Source: Saururus chinensis | Taxonomy: Eukaryota; Streptophyta; Magnoliopsida; Piperales; Saururaceae | Length of the DNA stretch: 64,000 bases | Assembly: GCA_035235625.1 (NCBI GenBank) | Contig: CP141143.1 | Coordinates: 14,305,092 to 14,369,091, forward strand | Reading direction: 5' to 3' | Part shown: one piece after another, positions 46,718 through 60,028 of the stretch | Layout of the letters: every line of letters starts with the position of its first letter | How positions within the stretch are numbered: position 1 is the first letter of the stretch | Position numbers and translations under genes: made by a program | Notes under the pieces: generated by a model | Database searches by the model: none | Seen by the model: the letters and a program-made list of their open reading frames with translations, nothing else | Told to the model about the DNA's origin: nothing

Positions 46718-49700
46718 ATGGCGAGCGGCGGCAGCCGAGACGACGCCCTCTCCTTCTTGAACCTCTCCTCCTCCCCGGCCGCCGCCTCCTCCGACGCTGA
46801 CGCCTTCCTGCACGACCCCGGCGCGCAGGCTGCTGGCAGCGCTTCCGGGAGCTTCCAGAACGATGGGTTCCTCGCTGCTTCCGGTGGCGGCGACAGCGGG
46901 AGCAGTAGCGACGCCGAGTTCGGGTTCTCGAGGCCGGACTTCAGGCAGGGCCAGCTCGCCGGTACCGTGCAGATGTACGAGCGGCATGTGTTTCTGTGCT
47001 ACAAGAATCCCCAGGTGTGGCCCCCTCGCGTGGAGGCGGCGGAGTTCGACCGCTTGCCCAGGCTCCTGTCCGCCGCCGTCATGGCCCGCAAGGGGGACAT
47101 GAAGAGGAAGGTCGGATTTACAATCGATGTGCCTTTTGGCTCTTCATTTGCTTATCCCTAAATGATGTGGTTCATAAATTTTCCATTTTGGTCGTCGATC
47201 AGATTTAAGGATGTTCATGATTGTGTGTTTTGAGAAATTTTAGCAGCTTGTTCGAAATTAACTGTAACCCATGCTGTTGGTATTGTGAAGCCAAAACTAG
47301 AAAGTTTCATAAATCCTGATAACGCATAATTGACTCTACTATTTAACAGTACTTGAACCTTTCTTCTCCGCCTTGTTTGGTCGTATTATTTACTGCTGTT
47401 GTTTCACGATACAACTTGTGAGATGGGGTTAGTGCTGAACGCGTCTGCCACCAACTGATTTAGTTTACATAATACTGGAGTCTGCTGTGTGTAGTATCTG
47501 AAACTGTAGTCTGTATATAGGGCACGGCGGTCAAAAGTCATTCTTTGGTTCTCGATACTGAACGTTTGCAAGCTCTTGGAAGCGGGCCACTGTTTATTTT
47601 TTCCGCCACAGTTAGCTGTATACCAAGAAAATTGAATTGGAATTTTCCTAATTGCTTACTGGTAACGATGTGATCAATCAAATTAGTTGGGCCAGAGGTA
47701 AATCTTTAGATAGTAAAGGAGCAGACCGTGTTCTGTTTATCATGCTAACTCCTTGAATAAGTGACTCAAGTAGGCATCTGTAGGCTTTGAGAGCCATTGG
47801 TCATTGGTGAAGCTATTCCCTTTCTTATGTTAAGCTATAATAATGTTCACACTGTGATCTGTGACTCTATTCTTATATATTTTGTTGCAAATGATTCCTG
47901 TAGACTCGACTAACCATATGTGAGGGACGTGATGGGATTGAGACATCAAATGGAGATGTTCTAATATTCCCTGATATGGTCCGATATAGGTAAAGATCTC
48001 TATCTAGTCTTTACTAATGACTTATATCTTGGTAGCCTAATCTCCATTACAATTTTTTTATTGGTTATAAGCTCATATGTGGCTGCAGGAGCTTGACTCA
48101 TTTTGATGTTGACACTTTCATTGAAGAGGTCCTCGTGAAAGAAAATGAATGGCGACCAGGGATGCCGGAAGCTTTAAAAGGTTGGCACATATTTGTTTGT
48201 TCCCATGGAAGTCGAGATCGAAGGTGTGGTGTTTGTGGGCCCGCTCTGGTCACAAGATTCAAAGAAGAAATAGATGCACAAAATCTTTACAGCCAGGTTT
48301 CTGTTAGTCCTTGCTCACATGTTGGTGGGCATAAATATGCAGGGAATGTAATTATATTTGGTGCTTATGATAGAGAAGTGACGGGCCATTGGTAAGAGAA
48401 TTGCTGTTTGTTTCTAAGTTTCAAAGTGAATGATTGCTGACATGATTGGGGCTCTCTCTCTGACATAGGTACGGCTATGTGACTCCAGAAGATGTCCCAT
48501 TGTTACTTGAGCTGCATGTTTGTAAAGGAGAGATCTTGGAACCATTATGGAGGTAAATGCTTCGTTTGAGAAAAAAATAAAATGAATGCTTCAGTGTTTC
48601 TAGAATTTATTAATTAAGAACATGTTTCTTTTAAATTAAAAGCTTTCAGAAGAATTGGAGCACTGAGATGTTTTTTTGGTGTATGACGGATTGTAATTGG
48701 ATTATTGGACCCATTTGATCCTCAAACTAAATGGCTTGGAGTTTGATTCACACTTTCTCTTATGATGATTTCCTTTCATCAAATGATTCCTACCCTCCCC
48801 CCTTCCTCTCAAACAAAGAAAACCCACCCACTAAAATGCCTAGTCTCATCATATCCTTTCTGTTCTTTCACACTCTTATCTTATCTCTTTCCTTTTTTTT
48901 TTGAAAGAACTGTTGTTGCGACACACTAGTGGTAACTCCATAATTTTAAGAAGGAAAAGGTGGGTGGCTAATGAAGTCCAAATTCAGTTGTGCATAATGA
49001 ATATTCCTTGTATATTGCATAGCCATTTTCTAGACCATAAAGTATGTCTAAAATTGAATGCAAACCATTGAAATTAATTTGTATAGCTATCTAATGATTG
49101 ACATAATCAGGTTGGAAGGTAAGCTACATAAGGTAGGAGTTTTCTCTTAAAAAGTATTCCTGACCATAAAGACTATGGGAAGAAATCTTTATTTTTTTAT
49201 TTTGTTGACAAACTAGCTTACAAAATCATTTAGTAACCTCAAAATTGACATAATTTTCATCACGACATTGTTAACATTGTCACTGTCCTTTTGATTGTAT
49301 TCAAGATATGTTGTTAGGTATGCCTGACTTCTGCTTGTTTTACAAATGAGGGCAGAGGGCAGATGGGCTTATCTGAAGATGATCAGAAAAAGGCCCATGA
49401 ATTGAGGCTCCAGCTTAATGGTGAACTTATCCTGGAAAAGGCAAGTGAATCTATCCAATCTGCAGATACTGTCGATGCAGGGAACAAGACCGTGTTGGAT
49501 AGTACAAAGTGCTGCCAAGGCAATGGGAAAATTTCTTGTTGCCAAAGTACAACTAAAGCCCCCAACGAAATTGAGAGCAATCCCCCGAGGGGCAAAGGAT
49601 CAGCAAAGGTTGTTGAAAAGAAAAGCGTAGACAAAGAGAGTAAAGGAAATAGCAACAGCAAAGCTGGCATATCACGCAAACCATGTTCAATGCCAACGTG

Positions 49701-49803
49701 GTTCGAGAGTTGGGAGCGTGAAGATACTTATGCTGCAGTTGCTGTAGTCGGGGCATTTGTTTCTGTTGCCATTGCCTATAGTTGTTACAGGCAGCTGGGA
49801 TGA
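46718..49803 (+). CDS. AIM32-like sucrase/ferredoxin-like [2Fe-2S] protein
   Basis: Five exons (46718-47110, 47904-47989, 48089-48391, 48469-48552, 49356-49803) join in phase to give 437 aa. It belongs to the thioredoxin-like ferredoxin (sucrase/ferredoxin-like, AIM32/Apd1) family. The key motifs lie together: VCSHGSRDRRCGVCG (Cys197, Cys206) and SPCSHVGGHKYAGN (His237, His241), the Cys-x8-Cys and His-x3-His set known in yeast Apd1/Aim32 to bind a [2Fe-2S] cluster through two Cys and two His. WYGYVTPEDVPLLLE follows. The C-terminus (about 413-432) is one hydrophobic helix, VAVVGAFVSVAIAYSCY, which suggests a tail anchor. Exon 1 is very GC-rich and encodes a Ser/Ala/Gly-rich N-terminus (about 1-80). 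The last acceptor, GAGGGCAG at 49355, was chosen because it keeps the frame as WRGQMGL. The cellular role in plants is not established. Confidence 0.92.
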
Positions 49804-51732
49804 ATTATGTTGGCAGCTTTTTTTCTTTAGATATTCTTTTATTTATAGATTTGGTTGTTGTAGATTTTGTTGTTGATATATCAATGACATGGGGCTGTTA
49901 CAAATGTTGGCATGTATTATTATGAATGATAAATTATGTTGATGAAAAGGGGGTGTTGAAAGTTCCATTGTACAAGAGACCTCTGCCCAACAAGTTTTTG
50001 GATTCTTTAGTAGTCATTTTAGGAAGGTGCAACTCGTGGTGGGTCGTTCTCAAATTGCACCCCATGTCATCCCGCCCATACCGTCTCCTTCAATCTTTTG
50101 CCCGTAGTGCCTCAGGCCTGTACTTCTCGTTTCCAGTTTTTTTGTTTTTCAGACGGAGAGCACTAACCTATATTTTAGTGAAAATGCTGTAGGTAAGCTC
50201 GTACTATGGGACGCTTGCCCGTGTGGCAATTGCAACCTGACTAGAGAGTAACGGTAACAACTGACCTGAGACTTCTAAGTGATAGAGGAAGGGAAGGTGA
50301 ATAGTCTCACATTCGAAGTGGGAATAAAATTGTATAGTCTTATAAGAGCCTAAGTTTAGTCTTATGAAATAGGCCCTTTGGCCAATTTTACTTTATGGCT
50401 GAGTGATATTGGCCAATTTCACTTTATGGCTGAGTGATATGTTAGACCTACGCACCTTTGTGCAAACCCATGTCCTCATGCACATCCACTGGGGCCAGTA
50501 AGTTGGGTTCATTATTTTTTAGACTAATTTATTTGTAATAATTAATTTTTACTAATTAAAACATATTGTAACAGTGTATACTTATTTTGTATCTATTTGT
50601 GTATTGTATGAGTGCAATCTTGTTTTATTGTCATTATCCCCCATTTACGCTATACAGTCGCCATACCATCTTTAAAAACTATCTAATATTTTTTCTTGTA
50701 TACATTTTACATATTTTTGTATAAGTTTTGTCAGCACCGTCAACTTAGCATCAAATTTAAAAAAACACAATATTCTAGTTTGCTAGGTGCACAATTTGCA
50801 GTGTTTTTACCATGTACATATGTCATTATTATATCTTGGGAGGCAGAAGCCCCGTGGAGCCTAAGCACAGAGGAGAGGATGAAAATATGTCTTATGGACA
50901 TATTGTTAAATACTAGCCTTGATTAATTTCGCCATATTGGAAATTCGTCATTCACAAACGCAAGCAAGGTTTCTGACGGTCCCTACAAGGGAAATCTCAG
51001 ATCAGCGATGCAGGCAGTAGTTAGTGTCAAATCTGCATGCCCCCAACATCTGCCCAGAACGGAAAATATGCCCCGAATATGCATTCCTAGTTATATGGTC
51101 AGCTTCAAGCCGGTTTTTTAATCCCTCCACTAGGCGCTAGACAGAGCCTAGTGAGCCACGTAACTCTTCTAAGTTCAAGCGAGAAGCAAGTATTAGTGAA
51201 ATTTTTTAACTGGATAATTCTGGTGTCCCCTACGTGCTAACCAGGCTGAATTCAGGCAACTTATAGCACGAGCAATTACTTAAGTTGTCCCTCTATAATC
51301 CAGCTATATTCTTGCAAGAATAGTTAAAAATAAAAAAGACAGAAAACAAAAAATTCATTGGTTGGATGTTTTATATACATGGCAATTAACAGCTCAAGTC
51401 TTATTCTAGCATATATCCAGTCCCCATTGAATTACAAAAAGTGTAAAAACAGATTTTTTTTTTCCACAGGTCCTACCTCATACTTTGCACTTCTTCAACA
51501 TGTATTAAGCTTGAGACAATGAGTAACAACTCAAATTATACATAAGTATTAGCGTTTAACTTTTACATTATCTGGCCTGCAACGATTACTGCAGGCAACA
51601 CTAGTATGCTTTAATAACTTGTCTGAATCCAATGTTGGAAAGCCGGGAGTTAGTAACAGGATGTAAGGGTCCTGCTCCTCATGCAGCGGTTTAAGGTTAC
51701 AAATGCTTCATACCTCATTCATGCTGCTTTTA
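49804..51732. other. Convergent intergenic region, AIM32-like / Sec14
   Basis: 3' flanks of both neighbours. It holds a 31-bp tandem duplication (50378-50439). Otherwise it is AT-rich, with no gene supported. Confidence 0.55.
50378..50439. repeat. 31-bp tandem duplication
   Basis: Two adjacent copies starting TTGGCCAATTT and ending GAGTGATA, with one mismatch. Confidence 0.9.
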
Positions 51733-54700
51733 CTATTCAATTTTCACGCCACTGTATGTACGAGAGAGGCCATTCTGGTGCCCCAGTCTATGGAACTCAG
51801 ATTGTATGGTTTGAGCTATTATTTTATCTTCAGGATCTGGTTCAGGAAAATCGACGTGAAAAGAACCTTGTTTGATGGGAGGAACAAAGTCTACATCTGA
51901 TGTCTGCTCTTGGATGTAATTGTAGAGCTGCTGGTGAAATGAGTGGTCTAAGGAAAAGCAGTCATCTGTGCCATTTGCAGAATTTCTGGACGAACCTGAA
52001 CCCTCTCTTCTACAGAAATGTGGAAGGGACGCAAAATCCATTACCTACAGAAACGGCACATCCGACTGTTAAAAGAAACATCAGTGTTTGCTTTGAATAC
52101 ATTCAACAAGTTATTTTCTGGATTTTCGAATCCATAAACAAGGAATTCCTGAAAAAAAATATGTAAATCTTGATAGAGAAGACTAAATCACTCTATCTGC
52201 AGCAAAGTGCCTAACCTTCAACAACTCATCTTTTCCACAGCCTTGAAGCACCTGCACTTTCCTTCTTGTCCTCTCCTGCAGAAGAGGCTTCACAACCTGC
52301 AAAGAGCTCATTCTCAACTATCAGATAAAAAGAAAAAAAACACTTTAATCATTTCCTGCTATCTTCATAGGAAGGCCCACTTTTATAAACACTTCTGCAA
52401 CATGACATTCACTCTGAGCATAGGATAACAATTTTTCTTTAAAGAAGAAGAACTGAAATTCTTGCGGAAGAAATCATGGAACTTACCTTCCAACATGCTG
52501 AGAATATGTAAGGAGCATTAACGATATAATATGTATCCGTCTTCTCTGGATAGTTAAGATCATCTATAGTAGATATAACAGTTAACAGCTGCATAGAATA
52601 TTGCAAAAGCAAAGAATTCATCAAACTGGCTCTGCATACCATAACTGATTTTGAAAAAACAAATCAGAAAAAAATTGTCATTTCAGCCAAAAAAATGGAC
52701 AGATATTTATCCTTATTTACATATAAGAGCTCTTTTTAGTCAATATTTTTCAACTTGCTTCTGGATTAGATGCAAGTTATGCGTAAAAACCATGTCCGTT
52801 GTGTGAATTCTCAATTGAAGTTTGAACATGATAAATGTGTTTCCCATACTTTTGTTTATTGCAGGCAAGAACATACATGCAACAAGTTTGTACTTTCTTA
52901 ACGATGAATTCATCAAATATTCTAGAAGTGCTCATAAAAAAATATCACTCTTATCACAGTTAAAACTTTCCTATGAGGTTACCACTATTACATTTTTTTA
53001 CTGGCCCGTGAATATAGCCAACATGATTTAACTGTGGTGAAGCAACAATCACTATCAAATAAAAGAAACCTACAATTAAGCCTCTATATTAGAATTACAT
53101 GACAAGTAGTTAAAATTTCTGAGGATGGTCAACTTAATAAAACTTTATATGGCCCGATAATGTGGGACCATCAAAAGGTGTGGAGACTTGACCCCCTAGC
53201 CAGTGCCTTTGACCATTGGACCCATAAATCATAAATTTCAAGAGGAAAATGGGTAATGAGATTTAAATTTCAAATATCTAGATCAAGAGCCCATGTCCTG
53301 GAAAAGAGCAATTTTTTTGTCCTCTTTATGTCTTTCTTTCATTTTCTCTGGCCCCATGGAAGTGAAATCCCTGTTGTGCGACTGTGAACCATTTTTTTCT
53401 TATACCTGTCCTATCCCGTTGTGTCATAATGTACACACTAGTTCCCATTTACTTGAACCTACACACACGTTTTGTAAGACTAAAGATATGTCCTAGTAAC
53501 GCAATATTGATGTGATAAACTATGAGAATCATAATACAACCTATCTTCTTCCATGGGGTTATCCTTTCAAGGTGAATACAAAATAGCTTCATTGACTAAG
53601 ACATAAATTCAAGGAGCTTTTTTTCTTTCTGTGACAAGTCCAGATTCCAGGCAAGGAAAGGCTAAAATGCAGTTTGGTGGACGAGTCAATATTTGTTGGA
53701 TTCTCATTCAAACAGGGGAAAAAACATTGTTGTACCCCTTTAGTTAGAAATCAGTCTTAAGTTTTAACTGAAGGCTTTCCACGTTTCAAATCCCAATATA
53801 TATAGGCCAACCTTTTCTAAAAGGTGTAAAGTAATTTGTTCATCAGAAGAGAGGCATAGATTGAAGATGGAAAAAGGGGGTTAAGTACATAATGAAAACA
53901 TTTGACTTTGAAAAAGGGTACGGATTCTGCTTCTCTTCTAAGGGAGGTTATTGCATATTAGAACCATACTTTTCAGTTGCTAAACTCAAAACATATAATC
54001 TTTAGTTATAGTAGGTTGGAATTTAATTAAGCTTTTCCAAATGAATGGTTGGAAAAAGATATATCATGGAATGTTTGAACAAGTATAATGCATGTAACCA
54101 TACATCATATACATTCATGAAGCAGATTTGAGCATGGCGCAGTGACAGCTAGTATTACCTTTATTTGGCTAAGAGCAGAAAGCTTAAGACCAGTCATATC
54201 CAGAACTTTAATGCAAGTGCCAATATGTCGCCCATGTTTTTTAGTTACAGAGGGCTACAATACAAATATATGTGCTAGAGTAAGTATTGAAAATTCTGTA
54301 CATAAATGGACTACATCATGGAATTTAGAGAGAGATATACCAAAACTACACGATCTCGATATTCATTAATTTGTATGTGAGACTGCACATAATAGTGAAC
54401 CTACATTGCAAATGATCCAATGGAATAAATATTAAGGCATAAATAGATTAGAGAGAGAGAAATGGAGTAGAAGAATAAAGTAGGTTGCTACACATCTAGG
54501 AGAATTAAACACGCATGAAAGTTTATCTGAAATTATAGTTTCCCAAGACACCCAGAAGTCGTACATAAGAACCACAAATGGAATGAATCAGGTTGACTGA
54601 AACTGACCAGTCAATGCCACTATATCAACTTTGCAGTCAAACTCACTCAACCTCTTGTTTGTTATACTGTTCTGTTATTTTCAGACTTTGCCTTGTTATA

Positions 54701-57700
54701 CGCCATTTGCATGTGATATAAAGTTTTATTATCCTATATCGGTCATCTTCATTAAGAAAAAAGTACTAGACACAATAGAGGTCAGAAAACAGAAAGCAGG
54801 CATCATTCTCCCAAAAGGAAAAACTTAAGAGAAAAAAGGCTACATCCTATTAATATAACGATTGCATAGACATTGGTGGGGGAATGCTATAGCCAATACA
54901 ATCATCATGAAGCAAAAGATTCATGCAACCATAGAACTTTTTTTGCTCAGTCATACCACCATAAAACTTCAGTTGTACCACCAAAAAACTTCTAATACGC
55001 ACAAGCTTAAGGTCAGAACTAACTAGCAAAAGAAAAATACAAGTTAGAATGAACTATTAATGATACTACCAAAGCAAACAGACCTACCAACTACTATCAA
55101 TCTCAATAGTTTTTCAAGTAGTGACTTCACCGCCATATGCACCTTATCCCAACAGCTTGAGGTCAGCAAATTGTGATCTAAAATTTTACTTATTAGGGGG
55201 ACATTAACAAAATTATACATTGCATCATCATGTCAAATTCCACAAAGAGGGTGATTGGTTCTCTTCTTGGCATTGATCATGAAGTAACTACTAAAATGAG
55301 AACTTAGCACTAAAATAACAACAGTTTCAATACGGACACTCTAAGTAAAAAGGAAAATTTTAGTATTTTTATGTTCTTATTGCGGGACAGAAGAATATTA
55401 CATACATCATTTAGCCCCAGTTTAAATGTGGACGAGGTATTTTATTTCTCCAGAGAAAGGGAAGGTTGTAGAGCAAAAGCCTAGCCAATTGATTCATATA
55501 ATGGCACTCACTTCAGCATTGAGGAGATATTCTATTCTCCTCGAAGTCGGGCCAGTTGGAAAGCAAAGGATGAAATCCTAGTCAAATAGCCTCAATATTA
55601 TTTAAAGTAGTAGTGACCAAAAAATATAATTCAAAGTAGAACATTGTTGCATCCAGGACAGTTTGTTGAAGTGACAGTGTCCACTGAGTGACAGACTAAA
55701 GAAGCTTTACCAATTGCATTTTATCAAAATAAAGCAGACTAGGCAGAATATAATCCTTACAGAAGCTTTGTCATATGTGCTTTGCCCAACCCCAATTGCA
55801 AAGATGGGAAGACCCTAATAATAATAAAACAAATGAACTTTATGTGAGTGATAAGCACGTGATAATATGGAACTGCTATTATGATGTGAATTCCATTGAG
55901 CCTGATAAAATGCAAATAAGAAGGCAAACTAACGAATGAATAGAGCATATGCTGGATTACAAAATGCATGTCAGCTTTTGCTATCAGTAGGGCAGGGTTA
56001 GTTGTTTGACGGAAGATTGGTGGAACCATTAATGAGCGTAAACAACTATTAGTTGTTGGAAAGTATTTACCATGCACAGATCTAATACTTGGCCAATTTT
56101 TGGGAAAAACAACTAAAATGAGTACACCAAAACAGATATAGGTGATGGATTGATGCTTTAACTAGGGGAGAAAATGATGATTAATTAAGATGACATTACT
56201 GAAAAAAAAAAAAGAAAAAATATATACTCTGGCAATAAATAATGATTTAGGGCATCAACAATGTGAAGAAAAGCTAACAAAGCAGAAAATTACCTGCTTT
56301 GAGTAGCCAGAAAGTCCTATAAGTTGTGTATCACGTACAGCTTTGTATAAGTCAACTGGAATTATTGGTTTCTGTCATATAAATAGTTTATCATATTAAA
56401 GCCGGAGCAATCTGACAAACAATATGTCTGACTGAACAATATGATTAGTGTGGAACTACAAATTACAGCCTAAAAGTAATATAGTTATGGCATTGACTCC
56501 ACTTCTTGTCAATCACTGCTCTATTACAAGGGGAAGACACTCTTGCTCCAAAGAAGATTCCAATATTAAGGGGTGTTCGGTAACACCTTTGACTATGAAG
56601 GAATGGGCCTTTTAGCGTGAACACCTTTGTGGAGAATGGAACAGTTAATACACCTTGAAATCTGTGAGAGGCTAATCATGACCCTTTGTGGGGAAATGTC
56701 CCCACAAAGGCACATTGGACCTTTTTTAACAAAGGTCCAGATTTCACGGCCCTTTGTTTTGCCTTTGTGGGGTAGGGCCTCATAAGGTCTTGCCAAATGA
56801 TTTTCCTTCACCGGGAAGGGGGTTGGACAAAAGGTGAACCAAACCACTCTTCCCCAAAAATGGCCTAAAAGGCCCTTTCGTTCACTGGTAAAGTGGTTTC
56901 CAAACAGCCTCTTAATACTGATCTTGCTACATTTGTACTATTCCATATGTGGGACTCGATATGCCTCTTCATTAACTGGTAAAAACAGTATAAATTTTTT
57001 TGAGTTCTACGACTTAGGTCAAACATAAGAATACAATAATTATACAAAAATACTGACAATAGTTATGGAGAAATATGCATGATCTTCAAAAACAACAACA
57101 ACAACAATAATAATAAAGAGAATGCCCTTTCTAGGAATCAAAGGAATGAAACTCACTACTTGTAGACTTAAGTTAATGTAAGCTGAGCACTTAAAAATCT
57201 GCTTTGATTTGAAGGATAAATAATACTGACCGCTAGTATGTTATCAATCTCATTTTGTAGCCGCCAATGTAGGCAATCAATCAACTGCAGAAAAATTGCA
57301 GACATAATCGGTAGAGATTTGAGAGAAAAGAAAAAAGTGATGAGCATATGATATTATATTGAACAAAAGATCACCATTTTATGAGCCTTTGCAACATCCC
57401 AGTCTCTTGCTTTGAGGAAACGTCCTAATGTCTCCACAGGATATCCTTGATGTATATTCTGGAGATAAAGATAAATAGTTTTTAAGGGATTATTTAAGTC
57501 TCAAGAAGCAAAACAATCCCTAGCAATTACTGTTTACTGTGCAGAAGAAGAATCTGTGAGAATTGAAGGCAACTTAATCCCAGCTGGAGGTATCAAGATA
57601 ACTTAAGAAGTACTCAGGTTCCCAATTAAGACGTCTCAGATTCCAGAATACTTCCAACTCTCCTTCCCCATCTAACAACATAATTCTAAAATAGAAATTG

Positions 57701-58592
57701 AACAAAAATCTTCACGTAAGGCAATGAAAAATAAATTCGCATGGAAACTTGCCATTTTAAAAACAAATTAAGGTTTCCAATAAAAATTTGAAGCTCCCCC
57801 ATTTAAGATGCAAAATACTTAGTCAATTCGTAACGTAGGCTGATGCTCCCAACTTGAATGCAAAACATACATGATAACAGTTACTAGCTCCTTATGTAAC
57901 ATAAACTGAACTAGGAACTGAATTTTTTTAATTTTCCACATAACCCATAGCCCACATTAATCCCCCGCCATTGAAGACAGCAGAAGAAAACGAAATTGCC
58001 CAGGGTTGCATGATCCAAAACAACCGTAGGAGAATGGAGGCGAGATCCAGCATCACCTGCGGGTTTCTACAATATTAGTCAGAAACTACGGTACAATATT
58101 AGTCAGAAACTACGGCAACCCACCCAAAAAAACGTCCGCCTACACGGAATAGGTGGGAGGAAGAGACGAAAATAGCATAGCAATTAGATTTCAAAGGAAA
58201 ATTATTCTCTAATCAATACAGCATTATATAGGATTAGAAGATCATGGAATTGCGATGCCAATTGACCACATTCCACTCCGCCCAAACCAAGTGATGGATC
58301 AAACGCAGATCTTTCTCGGGGGCAATTCACCCAGCATTGCACGAATCAGAGAAGATACTGACCTCAAACGTCTTCTTCATCGGCTCCTCTTCTGCCACAT
58401 GAAAACAAAAAAAAACGAAAAAAAAAAGGAAAAAAGCAATCAATTACAATCGATTTCTAGAACATAAACAACAGTTGCTGAGCCCAGAAAAACACAAAAA
58501 CAAAAGAATGGAATTAAAAACAGAAAACTGAGCTGACCTTCATCGACCAGAGCACTCAGCTGCCTGATCGCGTTCTGTGTGTCAATGCCCAT
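51733..58592 (-). CDS. Sec14-like CRAL-TRIO lipid-transfer protein
   Basis: Eleven exons (58538-58592, 58363-58391, 57375-57458, 57231-57284, 56294-56371, 55761-55814, 54341-54400, 54159-54254, 52487-52588, 52216-52296, 51733-52044) join in phase to give 334 aa. Almost every intron is phase 0. The protein is of the Sec14/CRAL-TRIO class, which exchanges phosphatidylinositol and other lipids between membranes. Seen: a short N-domain with YPVETLGRFLKARDWDVAKA; LIGLSGYSKQGLPIFAIGVG; HYYVQSHIQINEYRD; HIGTCIKVLDMTGLKLSAL; LLTVISTIDDLNYPEKTDTY; YIVNAPYIFSACWK; and a C-terminal tail with FASLPHFCRREGSGSS and VDFPEPDPED. No GOLD or nodulin domain follows, so this is a simple Sec14 protein. Exon 2 is only 29 bases. 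The start MGIDTQNA is the first ATG after a pyrimidine-rich leader. The exact Arabidopsis orthologue is not identified. Confidence 0.92.
56570..56911. mobile_element. Tourist-like (PIF/Harbinger) MITE in Sec14 intron
   Basis: The ends GGGGTGTTCGGTAACACC and AGGCTGTTTGGAAACCAC (right end, complement) form imperfect terminal inverted repeats, between TTA/TTAA on both sides. An internal near-perfect hairpin CCTTTGTGGGGA..TCCCCACAAAGG lies at about 56690-56720. It sits in the intron between exons 4 and 5 of the Sec14 gene. Confidence 0.6.
58068..58115. repeat. 24-bp tandem duplication in Sec14 intron
   Basis: Two identical adjacent copies starting TACAATATTAGTCAG and ending CTACGG, within the intron between exons 2 and 3. 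Confidence 0.9.
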
Positions 58593-59107
58593 TTCGCAAT
58601 TCTGCGTCTTTAAATCAAAATAAACACGAATTACAACAGAAACAGGGTGAGCACTTGTCTCCCTCCCTCCCCTATATGAACACTTGCGCAGTTGTGTTTG
58701 AGACTGGACTCTGAGCTCCTCCCCTCCCTCCCTCTGTACGTCTCTCCCCCCGGCCTTCCCTAAAAGGAAAGAGTATTATACTGATCAAAACAATGTGAAT
58801 GCCGGATTTTAAAGGAAAAAAAGGAAATGGGGCAGCTGTCTGCAAAATTGGAGAACTCGTTTTACAGCTCTGATTTCTGGTAAATCGTTCCTCGGCATCG
58901 CTACAGAACATTCATGGAAAGTGACGAAAAGGCACCCCAAAAATAAAAGAAAGCAATATATTTGAATGGAAATCCTTGTCTGTTTCAGACAGCACGTGCG
59001 ATCTCACGTGCCAACCTGTAAGTTGTAACTCCACGGCTTTCCTGGAATTTTACGATTATCTTATTTCGAAAATCTCCGTCACTCCGTCCCATTTTGCTTT
59101 TTTTTTT

Positions 59108-59131
59108 AATATATATATATATATATATATT
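59108..59131. repeat. (AT)n microsatellite
   Basis: About 11-12 AT units after a run of T, upstream of the Sec14 gene. Confidence 0.9.
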
Positions 59132-59747
59132 AAATTATCTTATGTCATCTATAATAATTAGTAGATAAAATAAAAGGTTAATTAATTAGATTATTAGAAT
59201 ATTTATTTTTAAAATGAGAAGTATTCTTTGAGGAAGTATTAATTATTGTAGTCTGACTTTTTACTTTGTTGATGAAGGCCTATGGCAAATAAACGTAATA
59301 TTTTAGTTAAATTTGTTTGTCTTTAAGGTTCGTATCATTTTATGGGTGGAGAGATTTAAATCTTTGAAGTTATAATTTCATTTCTCTCATTTAGAGAAAA
59401 GCTCTAACTTATTTTTATCTTTAAATAATTTAATTTTAAAATTAAATAGATTTGTTAATGTAAGATAAATGGAGTATTATATTTAAGAAAAAAGTTTATA
59501 CCAACAAATGAGATAAATTTACGGTCTTCATATAAAGATCTAAGAGCATGCTTATGTATACCTATCTCCTGCTTATAATTTTCTCCCTCCGTGGGGTTTA
59601 AATTTTAGATTAAAAAATAAAAATAAAATAAAAAACTTTTTTGTATCTAATCCGATCAATAAATGCTGGAATGAGGGAGTAGTTTTTATTTTTCGAAGGA
59701 TGAAACTGTTCAAATGGAAGTGGATTCAATAGAGAATGTCACACTTA

Positions 59748-59851
59748 CTTCTTTTGTCCTATATTAATAATTATATGTTATTTTTTAAAATAAATTAATC
59801 ATAATTTATTTTTAAAAATAAATATAGCTATTAATATAGGACATAGAGAGT
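59748..59851. mobile_element. Stowaway-like MITE
   Basis: The left end CTTCTTTTGTCCTATATTAATA and the right end (read in reverse CTCTCTATGTCCTATATTAATA) are good terminal inverted repeats, with TA on both sides (59746-59747, 59852-59853). 104 bp, interior nearly all A and T. This is the best-preserved copy in the window. Confidence 0.8.
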
Positions 59852-60028
59852 ACATTAGTACGCCGTCTTATCTTTTTCTAACTTACATGATTAATTTTTA
59901 AAATATGATCAAAATGCTAACCCGACTTAGATAAATGGTCTTTAATAACTCAACTTGACGTGAAGCCATAAGTTCTGAACGGTGTTCAGCCAGTAATCCA
60001 ATAGCTTTAACCTTTTTCCATATTTATA

